NCBI GenBank assembly: GCA_025351385.1
Contig: JANXWA010000020.1
Location: 1-64,000, forward strand
Length of the DNA stretch: 64,000 bases
DNA from: Acidimicrobiales bacterium
Lineage (GTDB): Bacteria > Actinomycetota > Acidimicrobiia > Acidimicrobiales > RAAP-2
Direction: 5' to 3'
Shown here: positions 25,455-34,096 of the stretch, piece after piece
Layout of the letters: every line of letters starts with the position of its first letter
Numbering within the stretch: the stretch's first letter is position 1
The notes under the pieces: model-generated
Databases searched by the model: none
Seen by the model: only the letters and a program-made list of their open reading frames with translations
Told to the model about the DNA's origin: nothing
Translations under genes and position numbers: made by a program

Positions 25455-26064
25455 CGCCGGACATACGATCGGCGACGTTGCGCTCGGCCAATGTCCCGAC
25501 GCGGAAGTTCTCGCGCACGGTATCGTGGTCGACCGGCGGCCGATTCTGGGAGAGCTTGGACTTGCCCTGGATGGAGTCGACGTCGATCTCGATTCCCACG
25601 ATCGCCTTCAGCTGACGACCGACGTACTCGCGCGACGCGTCGTCCACACTCCAACGCGGGGAGCGTGGCGCCTCGAAGCCGTCGGTGAGGGCCCGCACCT
25701 GATCGTCGAGCCAGTCCGCGTCGTCGCGCACGTGGAGCCGTCCGCGCACCTCGGCGGCGACGTAGTTCCACGTCGGCACGACGTCGGGGCTCTCGAGGCG
25801 GCTCGGGTAGTTCGACGGCGACACGTACGCGCTGGCCGCAAGGAAGAGTCCGAGCACCTCCATACCGTCCTCGACGTCGCGCCACCACGGGTTCGCCCGG
25901 GCGACGTGTGAACGAATCGTGGCGCGGTCCCCGCTCACGATCACCGGGACGAAGACGCTCGCGAGGCCCTCCTTCGTCGAGATGACGAGCACCCCGGCAC
26001 CGGCGTCCGCCACGACCCGCCAGGCGTGGTCGTCGTCGATGGTGAACTTCGAGGGGACGTACAC
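25447..26064 (-). CDS. PaiB-family FMN-binding protein
   Basis: The 205-residue protein begins MYVPSKFTIDD and has NPWWRDVEDG, SPSNYPSR and PTWNYVAAEVRG, the conserved blocks of the FMN-binding negative transcriptional regulator family (PaiB split-barrel). It has no DNA-binding helix-turn-helix, so a flavin-dependent or sensing role is as likely as regulation. It leads a three-gene operon with two GNAT enzymes. AACAAT sits six bases before GTG 26064 and may be the -10 box. Confidence 0.9.
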   Translation of the reverse strand: MYVPSKFTIDDDHAWRVVADAGAGVLVISTKEGLASVFVPVIVSGDRATIRSHVARANPWWRDVEDGMEVLGLFLAASAYVSPSNYPSRLESPDVVPTWNYVAAEVRGRLHVRDDADWLDDQVRALTDGFEAPRSPRWSVDDASREYVGRQLKAIVGIEIDVDSIQGKSKLSQNRPPVDHDTVRENFRVGTLAERNVADRMSGDD

Positions 26065-26106
26065 GCCACCATTGTTCCACGAACGAGGGTCGAGGCCGCC
26101 GCGTTC

Positions 26107-26247
26107 TCAGGCGAGAAGGGCGTCCACCTTCACGAAGCTCTCCGCCCAGCCGCGCTCGCCGCCGACCCTCTCATTCGTCGCCTCGAACGAGCGTCCTTGG
26201 TCGGTCCGGGGCCTGTCCGCGATCACGAAGAACTCGATCGACCGGCC
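26107..26247 (-). pseudogene. Possible SRPBCC-like C-terminal remnant
   Basis: Downstream of the ClC gene one minus-strand frame reads NGRSIEFFVIADRPR and ends RGWAESFVKVDALLA before TGA. The ending resembles the last helix of AHSA1/SRPBCC proteins (GW..S..K.DALLA). There is no start codon ahead of it except an internal GTG, and the N-terminal half of the domain is missing. The call is tentative. Confidence 0.3.
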
Positions 26248-26291
26248 GTTCCGCCATCGTCCTCCCCTTCCGATTCGTCCGCGATAACGAC

Positions 26292-27698
26292 TCAGACCAT
26301 CGGCGGTTCCTCGTGGTCACCCGGACTGTCCCGTCGCGGTAGGCGCGCGGTGTAGATGGAGTAGCCGTCGATCTGACGCACGAGGAACGTGGCGATGGCG
26401 GTCGCGACCATCATCGGGATCATGATGGCGAAACCAGTGTGGGTCAGTTCCGCGACCAGCACGAGGCCCGCTAGCGGGGCCTGCATGGACGCACCGATCA
26501 TTGCAGCCGCTCCGACCAGGGCGAATGCGCCTATCGGCGTGCCCGGCCACAGCTTTATCCACGCCGCACCGAGGAAGGCGCCGAAGAGGGCACCGGTGGC
26601 GAGGAATGGCGTGAAGACACCGCCCGCCGCGCCGCTGCCGAGGGTCAGCGCCGTGACGAAGGGCTTCAGGGCGAAGAGGGCGAGGAGGAGTCCGATACCT
26701 CCCAGCCCGAGGAATGCCTGATGGGCCATGTCCTTGCCGTTGCCGAAGAGTTGGGGGTACGCGACGCCGATCACGCCGACGACGAGAAAGACGAGGGGCA
26801 TCACCCAGAGGATGTGCACTCCCCTCGCCCGATTGTGCGACACCCAGCCGATCAGTCGGACGTAGAAGACGGCCAGCAGCCCGACGATGACCCCCGCAAT
26901 GAGCGACCAGACCATCAGCGACGCACTGAACCGGTAGGCGGGGATGTCCGCGTACGTCGCCGCGCTCGGGAGGTAGAGCCAGGCGACCATCGTCGCGAGC
27001 AGTGACGTCACGAGCGCGGGCATCACCACCGGCAGCGCGAAGCTTCCGTAGAGAACCTCGGCCGTGAAGATCGCCCCACCGAGGGGCACGTTGTAGACAC
27101 AGGCCAGCCCGGCGCCACCGCCGCACGCGACGAGGAGGCGCTTCTGGGCCGGCGTCAAATTGAACCAGTGCGACAGGACGCTACCCGACGCACCGCCCAT
27201 CAGTTTCGGTGCCGCCTCGCGTCCGATCGACGCACCCAACCCGATGACGACCTCGGACACCACTGACGTTAAGAGACTGCGTCGCGGCGAGAGCTCACCG
27301 TCCCCGTTCCACAGCGCGTCATCGACGTCGGACCTCTCACGGGCGAGCAGCCGACGGATCAAGTACCACGACACGGCACCGATCACTCCAGCGATCAGCA
27401 AGGACACGACCCGACGGGGCCCCGAGGTGGCCACGACCGAGGCCTGGAAACTGCCCGACTCGTAATGGAAGGCCAGGTGCTCGGCCTGACGCAGGACCCA
27501 CATCAAGAGGTCACCGAAGAGGCCGGTCGCCACACCAGTCAACACGATTGCCACCCAAAATCGTGGTGTGAGGCGTGCCTCGCCGTCGTGAGTGACGTTG
27601 GGCTGCTCCATCGCGCCGCGACCGGAGGCGATCCTCCGCTTGATCAGCGGTGGGGGGACCCGTAGGCGTTCGCTCTCGCCGCGGCGCTTTCGCTCCAT
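26292..27698 (-). CDS. ClC-family chloride channel or antiporter
   Basis: The 468-residue membrane protein has ten or more helices. Selectivity motifs are GASIGREAAP (the GREGP region), GSGAAGGVFTPF (the GxFxP region), and MIGASMQAPLAG. It lacks a C-terminal CBS pair. Whether it exchanges chloride for protons or acts as a channel cannot be told here; proton-coupled export is common in acid-exposed bacteria. ATG 27698 is preceded by GAGAGG and a spaced promoter; MEQPN at 27614 is an alternative start. Confidence 0.93.
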   Translation of the reverse strand: MERKRRGESERLRVPPPLIKRRIASGRGAMEQPNVTHDGEARLTPRFWVAIVLTGVATGLFGDLLMWVLRQAEHLAFHYESGSFQASVVATSGPRRVVSLLIAGVIGAVSWYLIRRLLARERSDVDDALWNGDGELSPRRSLLTSVVSEVVIGLGASIGREAAPKLMGGASGSVLSHWFNLTPAQKRLLVACGGGAGLACVYNVPLGGAIFTAEVLYGSFALPVVMPALVTSLLATMVAWLYLPSAATYADIPAYRFSASLMVWSLIAGVIVGLLAVFYVRLIGWVSHNRARGVHILWVMPLVFLVVGVIGVAYPQLFGNGKDMAHQAFLGLGGIGLLLALFALKPFVTALTLGSGAAGGVFTPFLATGALFGAFLGAAWIKLWPGTPIGAFALVGAAAMIGASMQAPLAGLVLVAELTHTGFAIMIPMMVATAIATFLVRQIDGYSIYTARLPRRDSPGDHEEPPMV

Positions 27699-27725
27699 AC
27701 ACCTCTCACTGGTCTGGACGAGTCC

Positions 27726-27753
27726 ATGGTAGCCCTGGGGGATTCTCAACCAA
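27726..27753 (-). promoter_or_regulatory. Promoter of the ClC gene
   Basis: TTGGTT (27748-27753) and TACCAT (27726-27731) are 16 bases apart on the minus strand. They give a leader of about 20 bases that contains a ribosome site. Confidence 0.45.
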
Positions 27754-27786
27754 CGGGGTGGGGATTGCACCAATCGCGCTGGCGCC

Positions 27787-28716
27787 TCAGTTGTTGTGCA
27801 ACACCCACGGCGGCGGAGCGATCTCGACGCGCGGGAATGCCGACGCGACCGCACCGAAGCGTTCGTCGCCCGCCGCCCACGCCAACCACGCCTCGGCGAT
27901 CTCTTCTTGAGTTCGCGCGACGAAGTTCCACCACATGAACACCCGCTCATCGAAGGGAACGCCGCCGACGAGCACAGCGCGACTGGGACCTCGCGACGTC
28001 ATTCGACACTCGTCGCGCCCGGCGTCGAGGTAGGCCAGGTGGCCCGGGGTGACGGTGACGCCCTCGAGGAGCACCTCGCCCGAGACGACGACGAGTCCGT
28101 GCTCGTACGTGCGGTGAAGCGCGACGGTCGTGTCGCCTCCGTGAAGGGCCAGCTCGATCCCGACGAGGTCGCCGTCACGTCGCACCGGCGACGTCGCGGA
28201 CTCGAGCGTCCCGACGAAGACAGTCGCCGTGCAGTGGGGCAGATCGAGGCGAGGCAGTTCTGCGTGGTGCTCGAAGGCGGCCCCGCCGTTACGTTCCGAC
28301 GATGGTTGGGCCACCCACAACTGCACGCCGTGCAGCACACCACTGGTGAGCCCGGGGTTCTCCTCGGAGTGGGCGACGCCGAATCCGGCGGTCATGAGGT
28401 TCAACTGGCCGGGGCGGATGAGCTGCTCCGAACCGAGGCTGTCACGGTGGAGGAACTCGCCGCTGAAGAGCCAGGTCACCGTCTGCAGCCCCATATGCGG
28501 ATGGGGCGCCACATCGATCGACCGGTCGGGGCTCAGCGCCTCGGGCCCCATGTGGTCGACGAAGCACCAGGCGCCGACCATGCGCCGGCCCCTCGTCGGG
28601 AGGGCGCGGCGAACACTCAGCGCCCCGACGCTCGCCACCCGACTCTCGATCACCTCGACGTCACCCCGGGGGCTCGCGGGCCGATCCTCCGATGACTGGG
28701 GTCCGACACTATCCAC
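27787..28716 (-). CDS. Pirin family protein
   Basis: The 309-residue bicupin has the pirin signature FVDHMGPEAL, the metal-binding HPHMGLQT and AHSEEN (three His and one Glu), and a second cupin with the C-terminal pirin domain (VPFDERVFMWWNFVARTQEE). Bacterial pirins include quercetinases and redox-linked regulators; which applies is unknown. The start is GTG 28716, six bases after GAGAAT. Confidence 0.95.
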   Translation of the reverse strand: MDSVGPQSSEDRPASPRGDVEVIESRVASVGALSVRRALPTRGRRMVGAWCFVDHMGPEALSPDRSIDVAPHPHMGLQTVTWLFSGEFLHRDSLGSEQLIRPGQLNLMTAGFGVAHSEENPGLTSGVLHGVQLWVAQPSSERNGGAAFEHHAELPRLDLPHCTATVFVGTLESATSPVRRDGDLVGIELALHGGDTTVALHRTYEHGLVVVSGEVLLEGVTVTPGHLAYLDAGRDECRMTSRGPSRAVLVGGVPFDERVFMWWNFVARTQEEIAEAWLAWAAGDERFGAVASAFPRVEIAPPPWVLHNN

Positions 28717-28767
28717 GTTCGGATTCTCTCAGCCCCGCTGCCTCATTGCCAGTGGTTTGGTGCCGAA

Positions 28768-29235
28768 TCAGCCGTCGTAGGCGGCTTGGAGTACGGCGCA
28801 GTCGATCTTGTTCATCTGGAGCATCGCGTCGCGCACGCGCGTGGACCGACGGGGGTCGGGGTCGCTCATGAGTTCGCCGAGCAATCGCGGGATGATCTGC
28901 CACGATATCCCGAAGCGGTCCCTCAGCCACCCGCACTGGTCGGGCGTCCCGCCGTCGACGAGCGCCGACCAGTAGTGATCGACCTCCTCTTGACTTTCAC
29001 ACGACACGAAGAGCGAGATCGCGTGGCTGAACGTGTGAGCCGGCCCACCATTGAAGAGCATCAGGGTCAGATTCTCGAGTCGCAGCGTCCCCATGAAGAA
29101 CCCCGCGCCCGGTTGGTCGACGTCCTCGAACTTGGAGACGTCAACAACCTGGGAGTTGGCGAAGACGCCGGCGTAGAAGTGCAACGCCTCCTCTGCTCGG
29201 TCGTCGAACCAGAGGAAGGGAGTGATGACCGCCAT
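28768..29235 (-). CDS. VOC-fold protein, PhnB/3-demethylubiquinone methyltransferase-like
   Basis: The 155-residue protein starts MAVITPFLWFDDRAEEALHF and has SHAISLFVSCESQEEVD and CGWLRDRFGISWQIIP, which are the DGPF/PhnB-like VOC pattern. Members are often annotated as methyltransferases but bind small ligands or metals; activity unknown. TAGCAT six bases before ATG 29235 sets the start. Confidence 0.92.
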   Translation of the reverse strand: MAVITPFLWFDDRAEEALHFYAGVFANSQVVDVSKFEDVDQPGAGFFMGTLRLENLTLMLFNGGPAHTFSHAISLFVSCESQEEVDHYWSALVDGGTPDQCGWLRDRFGISWQIIPRLLGELMSDPDPRRSTRVRDAMLQMNKIDCAVLQAAYDG

Positions 29236-29241
29236 GGGCCA

Positions 29242-29247
29242 ATGCTA
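29242..29247 (-). promoter_or_regulatory. -10 box of the PhnB-like VOC gene
   Basis: TAGCAT then TGGCCC then ATG on the minus strand. Confidence 0.6.
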
Positions 29248-29349
29248 ACGAGCGGCCTCACAATCGTGCGGAGTCCGGGGTCGGCGACCGGACCACACGG
29301 GGGCGAGAGCGTGGGCCCGTCAGCCCGTTCGCGGGTCATCCTCCACTCA

Positions 29350-29355
29350 TATACT
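29350..29355 (+). promoter_or_regulatory. -10 box of the NfeD gene
   Basis: TATACT ends seven bases before ATG 29363; it is the closest match to TATAAT among the leaderless genes here. Confidence 0.65.
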
Positions 29356-29362
29356 GCGCCCT

Positions 29363-29806
29363 ATGGTGGCAATACTCTTCTGGGCCGTCATCGTGGCCTT
29401 CTGCTTCGCCGCGGAGGTGCACACCAACGCGCTCATCGCGGTGTTCATCGGCTTCGGCGCGGCGATTTCGTTCGTCCTGGCGTTGGGCGGGCTGCCCTTC
29501 CTCGTCCAGGCCTTCGCCTGGCTCGGGGTGTCCGCGGTCACTCTCGTGCTGTTGCGCCCGTTCGCGATGCGAAGGTTCCATCATCACGCCTTCGAGATCG
29601 ACATGTCGCTGCCCACGAATACTGCGATGACCGATATGCGCGGCTTCGTCGAGCTGCCCGTCGGCGACGCCAACCACCCCGGTCGGGTGAAGATCCAGGG
29701 CGAGTCCTGGAAGGCGGTCACGGACTGGCCGGCGCAGCTGCCCGACGGTACCGCCGTCGTCGTGCGCAAGGCCTACGGCACGACCCTCTGGGTCGAGCCG
29801 GTCTAA
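29363..29806 (+). CDS. NfeD-like membrane protein
   Basis: The 147-residue protein has three hydrophobic helices (about 2-20, 22-40, 46-65) and a C-terminal OB-fold (about 85-147: GFVELPVGDANHPGRVKIQG, ending TLWVEPV). This is the short NfeD1b type lacking the ClpP-like protease part. NfeD proteins work with SPFH/stomatin proteins in membrane microdomains. The stomatin gene is only 0.5 kb away but on the other strand, with a VOC gene between them. Confidence 0.88.
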   Translation: MVAILFWAVIVAFCFAAEVHTNALIAVFIGFGAAISFVLALGGLPFLVQAFAWLGVSAVTLVLLRPFAMRRFHHHAFEIDMSLPTNTAMTDMRGFVELPVGDANHPGRVKIQGESWKAVTDWPAQLPDGTAVVVRKAYGTTLWVEPV

Positions 29807-29852
29807 CTGCCCTCTCGAACCTCGGACCCGCGGTCGTGGTAGGAATCTCACC

Positions 29853-30257
29853 ATGGGACGGGTTATCCAGGTCACTTTCGACTCGACCTCGCCCCGTGAG
29901 TTCGGTAGATTCTGGCGAGCCGCGTTGAACTACATCGAACAGCCGCCGCCCGCGGGCTTCGACAGTTGGGACGACGCGCTCGACGCCATGGGCATAGACC
30001 GGAGCGACCCCGACCGCGCCTACGCCATCGTCGATCCCGACGGAGTCGGACCCCGGCTCTTCTTCCTGCGCGTGCCCGAGACCAAGTCCGCGAAGAACCG
30101 AGTGCACCTCGACATCAGCGTCGCAACGGAGGAACTCCTCGATCGGGCGGCCGACCTGGTCGCTCTCGGCGCCACCGTGGTCGCGCAATTCGACGAGCCC
30201 GAGGGTCGCTGGATCACGCTGCTCGACCCCGAGGGCAACGAGTTCTGCCTGCACTGA
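29853..30257 (+). CDS. VOC-fold (glyoxalase-like) protein
   Basis: The 134-residue protein runs MGRVIQVTFDSTSPREFGRF through AKNRVHLDISV to TLLDPEGNEFCLH, the Glyoxalase_6 pattern with ligand residues at H and E positions. Substrate unknown. TAGGAA lies seven bases before ATG 29853 and AGGA could also serve as a weak ribosome site. Confidence 0.9.
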   Translation: MGRVIQVTFDSTSPREFGRFWRAALNYIEQPPPAGFDSWDDALDAMGIDRSDPDRAYAIVDPDGVGPRLFFLRVPETKSAKNRVHLDISVATEELLDRAADLVALGATVVAQFDEPEGRWITLLDPEGNEFCLH

Positions 30258-30268
30258 CGGGACCCACC

Positions 30269-30281
30269 GTGGCGCCGCCAC
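30269..30281. terminator. Short palindrome between convergent genes
   Basis: GTGGCG-C-CGCCAC is a perfect inverted repeat between the ends of the VOC gene and the stomatin gene. It could act as a two-way terminator but has no U-tract. Confidence 0.35.
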
Positions 30282-30340
30282 CCACGCACGACGGCACGCG
30301 GACGACGACCCGCGTCGAAGCGCGTCGGTGGCCGCTCCGC

Positions 30341-31273
30341 TTAGGGCGTCATGCCCGGCACGTCGGCCATGACACTCTTGATCGCCTGCGCGGCACCCAA
30401 GAGGGCTGCGCTCTCGGCGGGGATGATGAGCTTCGTGTTCGCACTCTCGGCGAACTTTGCGAGGGTGTCGAGTTGCAAGATGGCGACCAGCGTCGGGTCG
30501 GGAGCCTGCTCCTTGATGGCCGCGTAGACCGACGCAATGGCCTGGGCCCGACCCTCGGCCTCGAGGATCATCGCCTGACGCAGACCCTGGGCCCGAAGGA
30601 TCTGGGACTGCTGGGCGCCTTCGGCCTCCTTGATCGCCGCCTGGCGCTGACCGTCGGCCACGTTGACGGCCGACTGCTGCTGGCCCTCGGACTCGAGGAT
30701 CCGCGCCCGCTTCTCCTGGTCGGCCTGCTTCTGGAGCGCCATGGCCTGGAGGATCTGCTCGGGCGGCGTGATCTCGAGCACTTCGACGCGATTGATGCGC
30801 ACGCCCCACTTGTCGGTCGCCTCCTCCATCTGGGTCTGGAGCAGGGTACCGATTCGCTCGCGCTGGGAGAAGGCTTCGTCCAGGGTGATGCTGCCAAAGA
30901 CGGCCCGGACCGAGGTCCGGGCAAGGTTGTCGACACTGACGAGATAGTCCGAATTGGTGAACAGGGCGAGACGGACATCGACGACCTGACTGAAGATGGT
31001 CGCGTTGACAATGACGGCGACGTTGTCGCGGGTGATGACCTGCTGGCGGTCGCCGGTGCGTGGCGTCTCGCGCACGTCGACGATCTTCATGACCTCGATG
31101 AAGGGGAAGATGAACGCGAGACCCGGGTTCTTCACGTCCTTGAACTCACCGAACTTCGTCACGACGCCCACGAACCCCTGCTGGACGATTCGAACCGACA
31201 TCACGATCACCAGGATGACGAACAGGACGACCACCGCGGCAATGATTCCTAGAATGAGTCCCACTGTTCGCAT
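30341..31273 (-). CDS. SPFH/stomatin-like membrane scaffold protein
   Basis: The 310-residue protein has an N-terminal membrane helix (residues 4-26) and a Band 7 domain (about 28-190, PGLAFIFPFIEVMKIVDVRE and VRAVFGSITLDEAFSQRERI). A long Ala/Glu/Gln coiled coil follows (190-250), then a hydrophobic tail. It matches the slipin/paraslipin type that partners NfeD. GGAGG lies very close before ATG 31273; GTG 31264 is a possible alternative. Confidence 0.95.
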   Translation of the reverse strand: MRTVGLILGIIAAVVVLFVILVIVMSVRIVQQGFVGVVTKFGEFKDVKNPGLAFIFPFIEVMKIVDVRETPRTGDRQQVITRDNVAVIVNATIFSQVVDVRLALFTNSDYLVSVDNLARTSVRAVFGSITLDEAFSQRERIGTLLQTQMEEATDKWGVRINRVEVLEITPPEQILQAMALQKQADQEKRARILESEGQQQSAVNVADGQRQAAIKEAEGAQQSQILRAQGLRQAMILEAEGRAQAIASVYAAIKEQAPDPTLVAILQLDTLAKFAESANTKLIIPAESAALLGAAQAIKSVMADVPGMTP

Positions 31274-31359
31274 CCCTCCACTAGGGGCTCGACGGCGACA
31301 AACGACGGCGTCAGGCCCGTTGAGCGGAGTGTACCCGACCCCCGAAAATTCGCTCCGGG

Positions 31360-33057
31360 TCAGCCGAAGGTGAAGACGAACACCTTCACGCCGGGGGTGA
31401 AGTGCAGCACCATCGTCCCAGTGGAGGACGTGGGGGCGCTGAAGAGCGTGTAGAGCGTCGGCACGCCGCCCACGTGCAGGACCGTCGGCGCGGTTCCGTT
31501 ACCGGCCGACACCCTGACGGTGCCTGAGCCTCCCATGACGAGATAGATGTGACGAGCCTGGTAGTTGAGCTCGAGGACGGCGTCGTGGCCGGAGGTCGCC
31601 TCCTCGCCGTGGACCGTCCAGACTCCCGACAGGCCGAACGAGGCCGACGGCAGGCTCGAGGGGAACTGGAACGTCGTTGCGACGTTCGGCACCGGAGTCA
31701 CTGCGGAGTCGAGGTACTGCCCCCTCGAGTAGCCAACGTAGGTCTCGGGGTTCACGGCCTCGGTTGGCGTGAGGTCGGCCACCGACGTCGGTGGCGGGAG
31801 CTTGATCCCCGGCTGCGCCGCCGTGAGCAGCGTACGGATGAGGTGCTCGGTCAAGGGATAGTTGCCCTCGCCGAACTCGACGTGGCGCACCACCCCCTTG
31901 GCGTCGACCAGGTACTCGGCCGGCCAGTAGTTGTTGGCGTACGCGTTCCACGTACCGTAGTTGTTGTCCACGGCGATGGGGTACTTGACGCCGAGCGTCG
32001 CGGCCGACGCCTTCACGTTGCCCACGATGTGCTCGAAGGCGAACTCCGGCGTGTGGACGCCGACCACGACGAGGCCGTCGGCGGCGTAGCGCCGGTACCA
32101 CGCCTCCACGTGGGGCAGCGTCCGTTGGCAGTTGATGCACGAGTAGGTCCAGAAGTCGACGAGCACGACCTTGCCGCGTAACTGGCCAATCGAGAGAGGT
32201 TGGTCACCGGGCGTGTTGAGCCAGGCCGTCACGGCATGGAAGTCGGGTGCCGCACCACACGACACCAGCGAGGCGTCGGCCGACGGGCACGAGGTGAGCG
32301 AACCCGTGGGCCCGCCCTTCAGATTGTTGAGCTGCTGGCGGACCGAGGACGAACCCTCGATGCTCTTCTGTAGCGCACTGGTGTAGCCCGGGACAGCCCG
32401 TTGCAGGAAGTCGAAACTGCTCGTCGTGATGCCGATCGCCATCACGATCAACACGACCCCTCCGACCCGGCGCAGTAGGGCGGCGTGCTGGCGCAAGGTC
32501 CGGACCCGACCGACCAGCCGCTCGCCCGCGAGGGCGACGAAGAGGAGTGGGACGGCGGCGCCGACGCCGAACATGACGGTGATGAGACCGGTCTCGAGGC
32601 TGATGTGGTGCGTATTGCCCAGCACGATGATCGTCGAGAGCACTGGTCCGGCGCACGGGAAGAACACGAGTCCGAGGGCGAGGCCGACGACGAAACCTCC
32701 CTGAGAGCTGGTGGGCTGCCAGCCGGTGATTCGAGCGAAGGGACGCTCCACCACGTGGCCGATCCAGGGCACGAGGTAACCGAGTCCGACCACGATGAGC
32801 AGGCCGACGCCGAGGTACTTCAAGGACGACTGCGGGAGGTGGAGCGACGAGATGATCACCGAGCCGGCCAGAATCAAGAGGCTGAAGCTAACGACGAGGC
32901 CGACGACGATGGCGATCGGCCGGCGCCAGTCGTGGGCGACTGAGGTCGAAGCCTCCGGCGACGCTGCGCCAGCCATGAAGACAACGGGCAGGACGGGCAG
33001 GATGCACGGCGAGATTCCGGCAATCAATCCCGCAGCGAACGCGATGATAATCAGCAT
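31360..33057 (-). CDS. dipZ: DipZ-like CcdA-thioredoxin fusion
   Basis: The 565-residue protein fuses a CcdA/DsbD-type membrane part (residues 1-250, six helices, redox Cys in GISPCILPVLP and FFPCAGPV) to a periplasmic-type TlpA/thioredoxin domain (about 285-420, CxxC as CINC near 305). A C-terminal beta-sandwich DipZ domain (about 445-565) follows. It carries reducing power across the membrane to outside thiols, serving cytochrome c or disulfide repair. GGAGG lies ten bases before ATG 33057. The GC-rich frame upstream is not coding-like. Confidence 0.94.
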   Translation of the reverse strand: MLIIIAFAAGLIAGISPCILPVLPVVFMAGAASPEASTSVAHDWRRPIAIVVGLVVSFSLLILAGSVIISSLHLPQSSLKYLGVGLLIVVGLGYLVPWIGHVVERPFARITGWQPTSSQGGFVVGLALGLVFFPCAGPVLSTIIVLGNTHHISLETGLITVMFGVGAAVPLLFVALAGERLVGRVRTLRQHAALLRRVGGVVLIVMAIGITTSSFDFLQRAVPGYTSALQKSIEGSSSVRQQLNNLKGGPTGSLTSCPSADASLVSCGAAPDFHAVTAWLNTPGDQPLSIGQLRGKVVLVDFWTYSCINCQRTLPHVEAWYRRYAADGLVVVGVHTPEFAFEHIVGNVKASAATLGVKYPIAVDNNYGTWNAYANNYWPAEYLVDAKGVVRHVEFGEGNYPLTEHLIRTLLTAAQPGIKLPPPTSVADLTPTEAVNPETYVGYSRGQYLDSAVTPVPNVATTFQFPSSLPSASFGLSGVWTVHGEEATSGHDAVLELNYQARHIYLVMGGSGTVRVSAGNGTAPTVLHVGGVPTLYTLFSAPTSSTGTMVLHFTPGVKVFVFTFG

Positions 33058-33235
33058 CAGTGAAGTGCCTCCAGGGCGAACTGGACCGAGGACGGAACAA
33101 GCGACTCGGTATCCGGACCCTATGGGTGGACCGGTCCCTTTGATCCACCTCCTCTCGCCGACGAGATGGGCGACGGTCCGCGGGTCGAGCGCCCAAGGAG
33201 CTCGCCGAGGCACCACGTCACGGGTACCATGGCCC

Positions 33236-33559
33236 ATGGCGCCCGACCTGCCCGTCATCTGCATCTTCCGGTCGACCCGGACCGACCACTCCGAGGAGGA
33301 GTACGCGATCTTGTCCCAGGAGATGGACGAGCTGGTGGTGGAGGTTCCCGGATACCAGCACCACTACAGCTTCCGCGACCCGGTGACGCGCGAGGGCGTG
33401 ACGGTGGCGTACTTCGACGACCTGGACGCGATCGCGCGGTGGCGATCCAATCCCCGACATCGCGAGGCCCAGGAGTTCGGACGCCTCGCCTTCTACGAGG
33501 AGTACTCCCTCGAGGTCGCCCAGGTTGTCCGCCAGTACCAGTGGGAGCGCACGACCTAG
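33236..33559 (+). CDS. Antibiotic biosynthesis monooxygenase (ABM)-fold protein
   Basis: The 107-residue protein matches the ABM dimeric ferredoxin-like fold: VICIFRSTRTDHSEEEY, PGYQHHYSFRDP, VTVAYFDDLDAIARWRSNP and HREAQEFGRLAFYEEY. Such proteins include haem-degrading and quinone-forming oxygenases and many of unknown role. TACCAT lies five bases before ATG 33236. Confidence 0.85.
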   Translation: MAPDLPVICIFRSTRTDHSEEEYAILSQEMDELVVEVPGYQHHYSFRDPVTREGVTVAYFDDLDAIARWRSNPRHREAQEFGRLAFYEEYSLEVAQVVRQYQWERTT

Positions 33560-33651
33560 GGCCCGCCGGGTGGGGATCACGAGACCGTGGCGCGCAACGA
33601 GCGGTGGCAATATCATCCCGGTCACCGAGAGGAGGCTGTCGGACGAGCCGG

Positions 33652-34020
33652 GTGAGCACGCACCTGAATTTCATGGGCAATACCGACGAGGCGTTCGACT
33701 TCTACCGATCGGTGTTCGGGATCGAATTCGTGTTCCCGTTCAACCGGATCGGTGACGTACCGGCCGACGAGAACACGCCGGCGCTCAGCGAGGCCGAGCG
33801 GAGGATGGTGCTGCACATCGAGCTGCCGATACTGGGAGGCCACGTACTGATGGCCACCGACATGATCGAGTCGATGGGCCACGAGCTGCACGTCGGCAAC
33901 AACGGCACGATCAACCTCGAGCCCGACACCCGCGCCGAGACCGATCGGCCCTACGAGGCGCTTTCGAGTGGCGGCAGCGAGGGATCGGGACCCCAGGACA
34001 TGTTCTGGGGCTCCTACTGA
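33652..34020 (+). CDS. VOC-fold protein with an early in-frame TGA
   Basis: The 122-residue product follows the PhnB/YjdN pattern (THLNFMGNTDEAFDFYRSVF, GGHVLMATDM, NLEPDTRAETDRPYEALSSG) but stops at MFWGSY. After the TGA (34018-34020) the same frame continues for 20 codons as SSCLDHFGVRWMFDFAEPSE to a second TGA at 34081-34083. Family members normally continue with this kind of sequence (Y-F/W-G-S, then D.FGV.WM). The TGA thus looks like a recent nonsense change, a sequencing error, or a readthrough codon. GTG 33652 is the only start in frame; GAGGAGG lies 16 bases upstream and TATCAT at 33611-33616 could be the -10 box. Confidence 0.75.
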   Translation: MSTHLNFMGNTDEAFDFYRSVFGIEFVFPFNRIGDVPADENTPALSEAERRMVLHIELPILGGHVLMATDMIESMGHELHVGNNGTINLEPDTRAETDRPYEALSSGGSEGSGPQDMFWGSY

Positions 34021-34096
34021 AGCTCGTGCCTCGACCACTTCGGCGTGCGGTGGATGTTCGACTTCGCCGAGCCGTCCGAGTGAAAAGGCTCGATTC

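Noticed and set aside
34018-34020. Selenocysteine at the in-frame TGA of the VOC gene
   Set aside because: No SECIS-like hairpin was evident directly after the codon, and the family has an aromatic residue here rather than Cys, so mutation or error is more likely.
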